Below are positions 1-5,450 of a DNA stretch of 9,631 nt, piece by piece. The stretch's first letter is position 1; every line of letters begins with the position of its first letter. Made by a program: the position numbers and the translations under genes. The notes under the pieces are model-generated. The model worked only from the letters and a program-made list of their open reading frames with translations, was not told the DNA's origin and ran no database searches. Source of the stretch: Thalassospira sp. UBA1131 (GTDB lineage: Bacteria; Pseudomonadota; Alphaproteobacteria; Rhodospirillales; Thalassospiraceae); assembly GCF_002311515.1 (NCBI RefSeq), contig NZ_DCAO01000022.1, positions 4,151-13,781 on the forward strand, in the 5' to 3' direction.

Positions 1-65
1 AAGGCAACCGGCACACGCATCAAAAGCAATGCGAACATCGCAGCAAGGGTCAGGACGATTGTCAT
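1..65 (-). CDS. dctM: TRAP transporter large permease (DctM), N-terminal fragment
   Basis: The minus strand opens a reading frame with an ATG at 65-63 that overlaps the dctQ stop codon (ATGA). About 21 residues are visible before the left edge, starting MTIVLTLAAM and continuing with a hydrophobic run that ends in RVPVA. This resembles the first membrane segment of DctM-type permeases, which often carry a G/V-x-P-V-A motif there. DctM is the ion-coupled membrane channel of TRAP transporters and works with DctQ and the periplasmic DctP. The call rests mainly on position after dctP and dctQ and on the overlap, which suggests translational coupling to dctQ. Only the start is present, so substrate and completeness cannot be judged. 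Confidence 0.8.
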   Translation of the reverse strand, partial: MTIVLTLAAMFALLLMRVPVA

Positions 66-550
66 TCGTGCGCCCCTTTCGGAATATCCTTGCCGCGTGC
101 AAGGCCGATAATCTCGATCACCGCCTGAATGGCAAGCAGCGCAAAGCCGATGGCGACCGGCAGTTCAGCAACCCATGCCGGAAGATCGAGCATGGTGCCG
201 CTGGTGCGGCCACGCTCGAAGCTTTCATAAAAGATTTCCCAGCCCTTGATCGTCACCATCACTGAAAAGGCCAGAATGCAGGCCATGGCAATGATTTCGA
301 CAAGGCGCTGGACCTTGGGCGCGAGAAGACGGGTAATGGCATCCACCGAAATATGGCGGCGTGCAGCCAGTGCCCAAGGCATCCCCAAAAGCGATCCCCA
401 GATCAGACACAGTTGGGAAAGCTCGGCCGCCCAGATGGTCGGACGCACGAAGAAATACCGTGCCAGCACTTCGTAGGTCAGCATGCAGCCGGCAAGCACA
501 AACAAGATGGCCGCGACCCACGCAAGAATAAGCGTCAATCGATCAAACAT
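62..550 (-). CDS. dctQ: TRAP transporter small permease subunit (DctQ)
   Basis: This 162-residue protein is the small integral membrane subunit of a TRAP transporter, which bridges the binding protein and the large permease. Four hydrophobic segments are visible at about residues 7-28, 41-62, 84-104 and 129-150, the usual DctQ layout. Family-like features include the stretch around residues 56-70 (GMPWALAARRHISVD) and an SGTMLDLPAW stretch before the last helix. The ATG at 550 is the only likely start because an in-frame TAA lies two codons upstream. No Shine-Dalgarno is seen before it, which is unusual next to the strong site of dctP; the gene may be read at a lower level or depend on the structured spacer upstream. 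Its stop overlaps the dctM start. Confidence 0.93.
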   Translation of the reverse strand: MFDRLTLILAWVAAILFVLAGCMLTYEVLARYFFVRPTIWAAELSQLCLIWGSLLGMPWALAARRHISVDAITRLLAPKVQRLVEIIAMACILAFSVMVTIKGWEIFYESFERGRTSGTMLDLPAWVAELPVAIGFALLAIQAVIEIIGLARGKDIPKGAHE

Positions 551-581
551 GATTTAAACAGTGCATGTTGGAAAACGGGGC

Positions 582-702
582 GTCATCACCACACAGTATG
601 GGCATTGGCCCGAGCATGCGCGGTGATGACAACAAATCAAAATACGCCCCGGTCGGCGTCCATGGGCAATCATGCAACGCATGGCGCATGGCACCCGACC
701 GG
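582..702. repeat. Two inverted repeats in the dctP-dctQ spacer
   Basis: The 165-bp gap between dctP and dctQ holds two perfect inverted repeats. GTCATCACC at 582-590 matches GGTGATGAC at 622-630 (9 bp, 31-nt spacer). CCGGTCGG at 649-656 matches CCGACCGG at 695-702 (8 bp, 38-nt spacer). Neither is followed by a U-tract on the minus strand, so they are not standard terminators. Hairpins between a binding-protein gene and its permease genes often protect the upstream message and allow more binding protein than permease. That role is inferred here. Confidence 0.45.
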
Positions 703-715
703 TGACGTCAAATCC

Positions 716-1705
716 TTAGAACTTCTGGGCGGCCTCGAAGACCTGTTTGCCAAGATCACCGGTGTTGGCAAGGAATGCCTCGTAAACCGGTTTGGCAGCT
801 TCGCGCCATGCAGCCATTTCTTCCGCCGTCGGGGTGTAAATGGTCATGCCGTTGGCTTTGGCTTCGTCAAATGCCTCTGCCTCGATCGTCGACATGCGAT
901 CACGCACATCGTTCTCGGCATTGATGGCCGCGGTTGAAATGATGTCACGCTGCGCATCGGTCAAACCGTTCCAGAAGTCGGTATTCACAACCACGATGAA
1001 CTCGATATCGGCATCGTTGGTGGTGGTGACTGTGTCCATGACTTCCCAAAGCTGACGGGATTTCACACCTGACATGCCGGTCATGCCGACATCAACCGTG
1101 CCACGCTGATAGGCGATATACTGCTCGGAGCCTGAAATCAGGGTCGGTGCACCACCGGCAGCGGAGATGAAATCACCCTGGGTTTTCGAGAACACGCGGA
1201 CTTTCTGGCCTTTCAGACCATCCGGGCCTTTGATCGGGCCACCGTTCGACAGCATGATCGACCCACCATAAGCCTGCCACCACAGAACCGTCGAACCGGT
1301 TTCACCAATGGCTTTATCCAGCGGCGCACGTACCGGGGAATCCGGGGAAACGGCCTTACGAACCTTTTCTTCGGTGTCGAGCAGGAACGGCTGATAGAAG
1401 ATATCAACCGCCGGGACATCACCGACATAACGGGTCAATGACGCGACACCCATTTCAATCGCACCTGATCCCACGGCCGCAGGAACTTCCTTGTCCTTGT
1501 AAAGCTGGGCGGAATCGTAGATCTGGACTTCGATATCGCCGTTTGATTTTTCCTCAACCTCGTTCTTGAACATCAGAAGGTTCTGACCGAGGTGACTTTT
1601 CATCGGCAATTGCAGGGAAATACGCAATGTCAGGTCTGCGGCCTGAACCGTGCCGGAAAATCCGACGGCTGCCATCAGTGCGGCAGCAAGGGCAAATTTT
1701 TTCAT
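716..1705 (-). CDS. dctP: TRAP transporter periplasmic solute-binding protein (DctP family)
   Basis: This 329-residue protein is the extracytoplasmic binding component of the TRAP transporter and delivers solute to DctQM. Residues 1-22 form a Sec signal peptide: a Lys pair, a hydrophobic Ala/Leu core, and a likely cleavage site after VQA. The mature protein shows typical DctP features: a first strand reading LTLRISLQLP, an alternating region around residues 60-110, and GLKGQKVRV with Arg170, the position that usually binds the substrate carboxylate. The length matches the family. The start is well supported by GGAGGA at 1714-1719, 8 nt before the ATG. The ligand cannot be named; an organic acid is likely because Arg170 is kept. 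It is the first gene of the visible operon. Confidence 0.95.
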   Translation of the reverse strand: MKKFALAAALMAAVGFSGTVQAADLTLRISLQLPMKSHLGQNLLMFKNEVEEKSNGDIEVQIYDSAQLYKDKEVPAAVGSGAIEMGVASLTRYVGDVPAVDIFYQPFLLDTEEKVRKAVSPDSPVRAPLDKAIGETGSTVLWWQAYGGSIMLSNGGPIKGPDGLKGQKVRVFSKTQGDFISAAGGAPTLISGSEQYIAYQRGTVDVGMTGMSGVKSRQLWEVMDTVTTTNDADIEFIVVVNTDFWNGLTDAQRDIISTAAINAENDVRDRMSTIEAEAFDEAKANGMTIYTPTAEEMAAWREAAKPVYEAFLANTGDLGKQVFEAAQKF

Positions 1706-2006
1706 GATGGACGTCCTCCGAGAACTTTTATTCTGTTTCTTTATTCAGGACGGCAAGGATGCGCCCATTTTTCGGCGGTGTTCAACATGTTTTGACTACG
1801 GCGAAACCCTGACCGGGCGGTTCACAGTGCGGCGCACACAGCACCAGAACTCAGCAAGCCGAAGACATACAGACGACAATTGCAGCCTTGATAACGGCAC
1901 TGCGGTATTGAAATAATTTGCGATGGAAATATCCATGCGTCTCGTCTGGCATGCCAGAATGATCGTTCTGAATACAAAACCGGGAATCGCAAGCCGTTTC
2001 AAAACA
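1706..2006. other. Gene-free region upstream of dctP
   Basis: This 301-bp gap lies between the GNAT stop and the dctP start, both genes being on the minus strand. It must hold the end of the GNAT transcript and the dctP promoter. I find no convincing -35/-10 pair and no hairpin with a U-tract. Small open frames in it have no ribosome-binding site or recognisable protein pattern. The notable content is the dyad cluster at 1923-1970 and an 8-bp palindrome AACATGTT at 1784-1791. Confidence 0.5.
1923..1970. promoter_or_regulatory. Cluster of three dyads, possible operator upstream of dctP
   Basis: Three adjoining dyads occur in 48 bp. ATGGA-AATA-TCCAT lies at 1923-1936. A perfect 14-bp palindrome, TCTGGCATGCCAGA, lies at 1945-1958. 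CAGAA-N6-TTCTG lies at 1955-1970 and overlaps the second. There is no U-tract on the minus strand, so a terminator for the upstream GNAT gene is unlikely. Regulator binding for the TRAP operon is the best guess. The distance of about 220 bp to the dctP start is long, so the promoter would have to lie far upstream or the regulator act as an activator. Confidence 0.35.
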
Positions 2007-2561
2007 CTATCTGATAATGCGCTTATACATCACAGTGGTGCCGCTGAGCTTTTCGGAGTCCGGATCACGGGCAAAGTCCGGGATGACGCCGGTGGTCTCG
2101 AACCCGAGCGAGGTATAAAGAATCTCGGCACTGTCGCCGGTTCTGGTATCAAGGGTCAGCAAGGTCCGCCCAAGATCACGCGCGCGGTTTTCGGCCGCCT
2201 GCATCAACAGCCGGGCAATACCACGCCTGCGACAATCGGGGCGTACCATCAGTTTGCTGATATCGCCACGATGGGCCTGATTGGGCATGGTGTCATAATC
2301 AAGCTGAACCGTGCCAACCACGCAATCCTGATCAAGGGCGGCAAACAGGACCCGTTTTCCGCCCTTAAGTGCCGGGATGGTTTTATGGCGCCAAAAAGCT
2401 TCCGCCTCGCCGACCGGGAAGGGTTCGATAAAGCCGATGCTGGCCCCGTCATGGACACAGGCGTGCAGCATGTCGGTGAACTGATCCAGACGCGCTGTGA
2501 CGCCATCAGCATCAAGGGTGACGATATCGAGATCGGGGGCGGTGTGCGTCGTCGATTGCAT
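2007..2561 (-). CDS. GNAT-family N-acetyltransferase
   Basis: The product of 184 residues is a GCN5-related acetyltransferase, which moves an acetyl group from acetyl-CoA to an amine. The acetyl-CoA binding motif A is clear: strand ISKLMVRPDC at 101-110, then RRRGIA at 111-116 (R-x-x-G-x-A), then a helix LLMQAAENRARDL. The following strand TLLTLDTRTG and the YTSLGFETTG stretch near 149-158 are the usual motif B. I chose the ATG at 2561, 14 nt after the XRE-cupin stop; a longer frame reaching 2663 would overlap that gene. The ribosome-binding site is weak, so translation may be coupled to the upstream gene. Substrate is unknown. Pairing with an XRE-cupin regulator suggests a role in handling a small amine or antibiotic-like molecule, which is inference. 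Confidence 0.9.
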   Translation of the reverse strand: MQSTTHTAPDLDIVTLDADGVTARLDQFTDMLHACVHDGASIGFIEPFPVGEAEAFWRHKTIPALKGGKRVLFAALDQDCVVGTVQLDYDTMPNQAHRGDISKLMVRPDCRRRGIARLLMQAAENRARDLGRTLLTLDTRTGDSAEILYTSLGFETTGVIPDFARDPDSEKLSGTTVMYKRIIR

Positions 2562-2575
2562 AACGGTTCTTTCGC

Positions 2576-3130
2576 TTAGTCGATGATAAACAGGTGATAT
2601 TTCGCGCTCTGATCGTGGGGTGTTTGAAATACGTTGCCACCGCGCAACTGATAGCGCAGGCAATCGCCCGCCTTCAGGTGATGGGTTTGGCCATCGACTT
2701 CCATTGAAAGCGCGCCAGACAGCATCACCAAATGATGTTCAAGCCCGTCCCGCGGCGATCCGTCATATTCAATGCGCTGGTTCGGGCCGATTTCGACTTC
2801 GATCACCTCGCCCGACAATTGTTTGGATGTCGGGGAAACCAGCCGTCTTTGATAGCCTGTATCGGGATCGGTCCAGACTTCCTGATCGGCACGCGCGACA
2901 AGTGGCACAAAGTCGTCTTCAACCATCTGCATCAGGCGTGACAAGGTAACGCCAAAAGCAACACACAGCTTTCCTAGGACATTGGCCGTCGGGCTAACCT
3001 CGCCCTTTTCGATACGCGACAGGCTGGCGCGACTGACCGCACTTTTTTGGGCAAGTTCATCAAGCGACCACCCGCGTTCGGCGCGCAAAGCGGCCAACCG
3101 TTGGGCCAGTCGTGTTTCGATTTCATCCAT
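2576..3130 (-). CDS. XRE-family transcriptional regulator with C-terminal cupin domain
   Basis: This 184-residue regulator joins an N-terminal helix-turn-helix (about residues 8-65, with LDELAQKSAVSRASLSRIEKG as the core) to a C-terminal cupin (about 110-182, with an EHHLVMLSGAL strand and a LKAGDCLRY turn). Proteins of this build, such as PuuR-type regulators, sense a small ligand in the cupin barrel and usually repress neighbouring metabolic genes and themselves. The start at 3130 is supported by AAGGA at 3138-3142, 7 nt before the ATG, and by the normal length of the HTH; a frame reaching 3235 would run into the Rid terminator. It is followed after 14 nt by the GNAT gene, so the two are probably one operon. 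Confidence 0.92.
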   Translation of the reverse strand: MDEIETRLAQRLAALRAERGWSLDELAQKSAVSRASLSRIEKGEVSPTANVLGKLCVAFGVTLSRLMQMVEDDFVPLVARADQEVWTDPDTGYQRRLVSPTSKQLSGEVIEVEIGPNQRIEYDGSPRDGLEHHLVMLSGALSMEVDGQTHHLKAGDCLRYQLRGGNVFQTPHDQSAKYHLFIID

Positions 3131-3145
3131 GGCAACATCCTTTAA

Positions 3146-3187
3146 TCTCTTATTTGGGATATTTTTCCATTTATGAGAAATCGTCAA
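3146..3187 (-). promoter_or_regulatory. Promoter and dyad operator of the XRE-cupin/GNAT operon
   Basis: On the minus strand a -35-like TTGACG lies at 3187-3182, just past the Rid terminator. An AT-rich stretch follows 16-18 bp on and holds only weak -10 matches (such as AAATAT at 3164-3159). Over the same DNA, 3146-3178 forms a 33-bp imperfect dyad with TCTC-n-TA-nn-TGG on one side and its mirror CCA-nn-TA-n-GAGA on the other (11 of 16 half-site positions match). Its place between the -35 and the start codon fits an autorepression operator for the XRE protein. Confidence 0.45.
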
Positions 3188-3191
3188 GATG

Positions 3192-3226
3192 AAAAAACCG
3201 GCCCCGCTTTCTTGGCAGGACCGGTT
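3192..3226 (-). terminator. Rho-independent terminator of the Rid gene
   Basis: Read on the minus strand, a 12-bp stem (AACCGGTCCTGC paired with GCGGGGCCGGTT, two G-U pairs) closes a 7-nt loop and runs directly into a tract of six U residues. It starts 39 nt after the Rid stop codon and ends before the XRE-cupin promoter, so the two minus-strand units are transcribed separately. Confidence 0.9.
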
Positions 3227-3265
3227 CATCATCACATCAGGGCATTGCCGCCACAGATAGATGGA

Positions 3266-3670
3266 TCAGGCGTTGGCCGCAGGGACGCGTGCAATCACCT
3301 TGATTTCGAAATCGAAACCGGAAAGCCAGGTAACCCCGACTGCTGTCCAGTTCGGGTAAGGCGCCTGATCAAAGATCGCGTCCTTAACTTCCATGATGTC
3401 TTCAAATTGATTTTCCGGATCGGTGTGGAAGGTCGTCACGTCAATGACGTCATCAAAGCTGCATCCGGCGGCCGCAAGGATCGCCTTCAGGTTATCGAAT
3501 GCGAGTTCGACCTGCTTTTTGAATTCTGGTTCCGGGGATCCGTCTTCGCGACTGCCCACCTGGCCAGAAACAAATAACAGATCACCGGATTTGATGGCCG
3601 GGGAATAGCCATGCGCGTCATAAAGCGCATGGCGGTTTGGCGGAAAGACGGCTTGGTTTGCGAGGGCCAT
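3266..3670 (-). CDS. Rid-family (YjgF/YER057c/UK114) protein
   Basis: This 134-residue protein has the Rid fold: LLFVSGQVG at 31-39, FKKQVELAFDNLKAILAAAG at 50-69, then DVIDVTTFHTD, and a final FEIKVIARVP strand. Archetypal RidA hydrolyses reactive enamine/imine intermediates of pyridoxal-phosphate enzymes using a conserved arginine (Arg105 in E. coli RidA, in a PAR motif). Here that motif aligns with PNW, so the arginine appears to be Trp108. The protein therefore probably belongs to a non-archetypal Rid subgroup with another substrate or no imine deaminase activity. Translation should be strong, with AAGGAGGT at 3675-3682, 4 nt before the ATG. The gene is divergent from tetR and its promoter is covered by TetR-type operators. 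Confidence 0.93.
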   Translation of the reverse strand: MALANQAVFPPNRHALYDAHGYSPAIKSGDLLFVSGQVGSREDGSPEPEFKKQVELAFDNLKAILAAAGCSFDDVIDVTTFHTDPENQFEDIMEVKDAIFDQAPYPNWTAVGVTWLSGFDFEIKVIARVPAANA

Positions 3671-3698
3671 GAAGACCTCCTTGTTCGGGTAAAATTCG

Positions 3699-3731
3699 GT
3701 ATCTGTGGTATTTCGAAATCAGTTCAGATAC
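3699..3731. repeat. Inverted repeat in the Rid leader
   Basis: GTATCTG at 3699-3705 is the inverse of CAGATAC at 3725-3731, and a 10-bp palindrome ATTTCGAAAT at 3710-3719 lies almost at the centre. The right arm overlaps operator site 1. In the Rid mRNA this could form a hairpin upstream of the ribosome-binding site; as DNA it could be a further protein site. Confidence 0.4.
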
Positions 3732-3741
3732 GCTGCGTATG
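3727..3741. promoter_or_regulatory. TetR-type operator site 1
   Basis: GATAC-GCTGC-GTATG is a dyad with one mismatch to CATAC-N5-GTATG. It lies just downstream of the predicted Rid transcription start (near 3742 on the minus strand), a classic roadblock position. Confidence 0.75.
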
Positions 3742-3748
3742 TGAAGTA

Positions 3749-3777
3749 GATATATTCACATACATGACGTATGTCAA
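3749..3777 (-). promoter_or_regulatory. Sigma70-type promoter of the Rid gene
   Basis: On the minus strand a perfect -35, TTGACA, lies at 3777-3772, followed by a 17-bp spacer and a -10 of TATATC at 3754-3749 (4 of 6). The predicted start near 3742 leaves a leader of about 70 nt. The spacer is almost filled by operator site 2, so bound repressor would block polymerase. Confidence 0.75.
3759..3773. promoter_or_regulatory. TetR-type operator site 2
   Basis: CATAC-ATGAC-GTATG has perfect 5-bp arms. It sits between the -35 and -10 of the Rid promoter, 32 bp centre to centre from site 1 (about three helical turns). Confidence 0.8.
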
Positions 3778-3781
3778 TTCG

Positions 3782-3796
3782 CATACGTCGCGTATG
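3782..3796. promoter_or_regulatory. TetR-type operator site 3
   Basis: CATAC-GTCGC-GTATG has perfect 5-bp arms. It ends 17 bp before the tetR start codon and lies just upstream of the Rid -35, 23 bp centre to centre from site 2. Its position suggests that the regulator also limits its own expression. I could not pick a clear plus-strand -35/-10 pair for tetR. Confidence 0.75.
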
Positions 3797-3813
3797 TTAA
3801 ATTGGAGTGCCCG

Positions 3814-4416
3814 ATGGCTGCCAAAACGCGCGCTGAAAAAATGGAAGAAACCCGCATCAAATTGATCAAAGCGGGACGCAAGGCCTTTGCCGAAAAGGGA
3901 TATGCGGAAGCGTCAATGGATGAGTTGACCGCAAGTGCGGGGCTAACGCGCGGGGCGCTGTATCACAATTTCGGTGACAAGCGCGGACTGCCGGCGGCTG
4001 TGGTCGATGAAATAGACTCTGCCATGGCACAAGAGGCCAAGGATGCGGGGGATGCCGCAGGCGGCGGTTGGAACGGCTTGATGGCCGAGGGCAGGACATA
4101 TATCGAACTGGCCCTTGATCCGGAAATACAGCGGATCGTTTTGCGCGATGGTCCGGCCTTTCTGGGCGATCCATCACAGTGGCCGAGCCAAAACCGCTGC
4201 TTGCAGGCGACAATCGCAACCCTTACGGAACTGGCCAATCAGGGTGCGATCAAACCGGTCGATATCGAAGCACTGGCAAGGTTGCTGAACGGGGTCGCGT
4301 TGAATGCCGCCCTTTGGGTCGCGGCCAGCGATGATCCGAAAGATACCCTTGGCAAGGCAATTGCCGCCTTTGAATGCCTTGCGGCTGGCGTATTGGTGAC
4401 GCCCAATGCCAACTGA
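3814..4416 (+). CDS. TetR-family transcriptional regulator
   Basis: The 200-residue protein has a TetR N-terminal DNA-binding domain: helix 1 ETRIKLIKAGRKAFAEKGY (12-30), then ASMDELTASAGLTRGALYHNFGDKRGL with the recognition helix around 44-52. The rest is an all-helical ligand-binding domain of normal size, with a C-terminal helical part (about 125-195) rich in Ala and Leu. The start is the ATG at 3814 with GGAG at 3804-3807, 6 nt upstream; a TTG at 3802 in the same frame lies before the ribosome-binding site and is not used. The gene is divergent from the Rid gene, and three dyads between them fit binding by this protein. It probably represses both genes and is released by a small effector, possibly related to the Rid substrate (inference). 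Confidence 0.93.
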   Translation: MAAKTRAEKMEETRIKLIKAGRKAFAEKGYAEASMDELTASAGLTRGALYHNFGDKRGLPAAVVDEIDSAMAQEAKDAGDAAGGGWNGLMAEGRTYIELALDPEIQRIVLRDGPAFLGDPSQWPSQNRCLQATIATLTELANQGAIKPVDIEALARLLNGVALNAALWVAASDDPKDTLGKAIAAFECLAAGVLVTPNAN

Positions 4417-4417
4417 T

Positions 4418-4438
4418 GGTGGCGTGAATTCGACCACC
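4418..4438. repeat. Inverted repeat after tetR
   Basis: GGTGG at 4418-4422 mirrors CCACC at 4434-4438 with GAATTC near the centre. It begins one base after the tetR stop, between convergent tetR and rhodanese genes. It could be a weak terminator hairpin, but no U-tract follows on either strand. Confidence 0.3.
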
Positions 4439-4496
4439 GCGCGCAGTCGAGTACGCAATCACATTCCGGCCCCTGCCCCGTCAAAGAAGGTCGGGA

Positions 4497-4835
4497 TTAT
4501 TTGCCATTTTCAAGGTCAAAGCCCGCACGGGTCCAGCTTTGAATGCCGCCTTTAAGGTTACTGACGGAGCAATCGACATGGGGCAGAACAGCATTGGCCG
4601 CCCCAAAGGAACGCTGACCAACGGCACAGACAAAAACCAGATCGGTATCGCTTTCATCGGTCAGGTCGACCAACGCCGGGATATCGAAGTTCGAGGTCGG
4701 AATATTGATCGCGGTTTCAATATGGCCGGTTGCAAATTCTTCGGCTTCGCGGACATCAATAATGGTGACGGCTTCTTCGCCGATCAGTCGATCAAGTTCA
4801 TGCGGTTCGATAAACTGTACGGTTTCGTCGCTCAT
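4497..4835 (-). CDS. Single-domain rhodanese-like sulfurtransferase
   Basis: This 112-residue cytoplasmic protein is a single rhodanese domain, which carries sulfane sulfur as a persulfide on a cysteine and passes it to a thiol or cyanide acceptor. The family marks are all present: TIIDVREAEEFATGHIETAINIP (24-46), and the active-site loop CAVGQRS with Cys70 (C-x-x-G-x-R-S), followed by LKGGIQSW near the C-terminus. The start at 4835 has AAGGA at 4843-4847, 7 nt upstream; a longer frame starting at 4877 has no such support. It stands alone, convergent with tetR and divergent from prkA, so the sulfur acceptor cannot be inferred from context. Confidence 0.93.
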   Translation of the reverse strand: MSDETVQFIEPHELDRLIGEEAVTIIDVREAEEFATGHIETAINIPTSNFDIPALVDLTDESDTDLVFVCAVGQRSFGAANAVLPHVDCSVSNLKGGIQSWTRAGFDLENGK

Positions 4836-5078
4836 TATGAAGTCCTTTGGCGGCTTTTGCGGCCCGATCCTGCCCACCTGTGATAGCTGTCGGCTTGCGG
4901 ATTTTGCAAATGCAAAATATTTTTGTGCAAGGCTGTGGGAATGAAAGCGGCATCAAAGCTGGACGAGCGGTCACTTACATGTGAACATGAACACACGATT
5001 TTACGATGTTCGACAGAAGTATCGTCTTGCGAAATCAGTTCGTTATTCCCACGTCTGAATAACAGGGCAAATTGCCTC

Positions 5079-5124
5079 GGCAGGCTCAAAGGTCACTTTG
5101 AAATTCATTCGACAGAAGCCTGCC
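5079..5124. repeat. Nested inverted repeat upstream of prkA
   Basis: GGCAGGCT at 5079-5086 mirrors AGCCTGCC at 5117-5124 (8 bp). Right inside the left arm is a small hairpin, CAAAG-GTCA-CTTTG, at 5087-5100. Together they could fold as a two-level stem in RNA. No U-tract follows. Confidence 0.45.
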
Positions 5125-5245
5125 CCGACACATTGATGGTCGGTTTGTTGGTCGCCGCAACGGGACCCAAAAAGAGTCTGATCAAGACTGCACTACGGCG
5201 CTGACGCCGCAACTGCACAATCGACTTTTCACACGTTTGGCAAGA

Positions 5246-5299
5246 TCCGCCAGAGATTAACCGCGAACGCCATTTGTTAATTCATGACCGTCTGGCGGA
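5246..5299. repeat. Two-tier inverted repeat upstream of prkA
   Basis: TCCGCCAGA at 5246-5254 is the exact inverse of TCTGGCGGA at 5291-5299 (9 bp). Inside it ATTAAC at 5256-5261 is the exact inverse of GTTAAT at 5276-5281 (6 bp). The outer and inner arms are nested, so the 54-nt element could fold as one interrupted hairpin with a 14-nt loop. It ends about 150 nt before the prkA start. Confidence 0.55.
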
Positions 5300-5358
5300 G
5301 TCCCTTTACAGGAGACCTGCCGACGCCACCAGATCAGGATCGGGTTCGCCCCATCCGT

Positions 5359-5388
5359 GCAAAAGCAAAACGCAAAAATTGCGCAAAA
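5359..5388 (+). promoter_or_regulatory. A-rich GCAAAA repeats in the prkA upstream region
   Basis: GCAAAA occurs four times, starting at 5359, 5365, 5372 and 5383; CGCAA-AAA-TTGCG at 5371-5383 is also a small dyad. Such A-rich, weakly structured stretches can serve as RNA-protein binding or ribosome standby sites, or as flexible promoter DNA. The role is not shown by the sequence. Confidence 0.25.
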
Positions 5389-5450
5389 ACAGGATTGAGA
5401 CAGGAAACGTAAGTTTGACAGTGCGATAACGTTTGAAAGGAGACCGCGCC

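Larger units (their letters stand above)
4836..5450. other. Long gene-free region upstream of prkA
   Basis: This 615-bp region separates the divergent rhodanese and prkA genes. Open frames in it (for example 4923-5204) have no ribosome-binding site and unlikely composition. I could not find a clear sigma70 promoter, a sigma54 -24/-12 pair, or an EcfG GGAAC/CGTT pair. Inverted repeats are frequent from 5066 onward: GGCAA-A-TTGCC at 5066-5076, 5079-5124, AGTCT-N5-AGACT at 5175-5189, CGGCG-CTGA-CGCCG at 5196-5209, 5246-5299, and GGAT-C-GGG-TTCG-CCC-C-ATCC at 5337-5356. It could be a long structured leader of prkA, a small RNA gene, or several regulator sites. Confidence 0.5.

Noticed and set aside
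353..937. A 194-codon plus-strand frame over dctQ and the end of dctP
   Set aside because: It spans two well-supported minus-strand genes and has no family features.
1923..2579. A 218-codon plus-strand frame opposite the GNAT gene
   Set aside because: The minus strand has the acetyl-CoA motif and operon context; the plus-strand frame is a shadow.
2007..2663. Longer start for the GNAT protein at 2663
   Set aside because: It would overlap 88 bp of the XRE-cupin gene; the ATG at 2561 fits the family length and a short operon gap.
2576..3235. Longer start for the XRE-cupin protein at 3235
   Set aside because: The extension would cross the Rid terminator and the probable promoter; the ATG at 3130 has a good ribosome-binding site and gives a normal HTH N-terminus.
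4440..4500. Possible bidirectional terminator between tetR and the rhodanese gene
   Set aside because: Only a 4-5 bp CCCG/CGGG stem can be drawn, with no U-tract on either strand.
5009..5118. Direct repeat TTCGACAGAAG at 5009-5019 and 5108-5118
   Set aside because: Only two copies of 11 bp about 100 bp apart with no flanking similarity; chance is a sufficient explanation.
4923..5204. A 93-codon plus-strand frame in the region before prkA
   Set aside because: It begins at a TTG with no ribosome-binding site and has an unlikely Ser/Cys-rich composition.
4870..5440. Sigma54, EcfG or CtrA sites before prkA
   Set aside because: The closest GG/GC pairs have wrong spacing, no GGAAC is present, and the two TTAA sites at 5257-5280 are 16 bp apart rather than 7.
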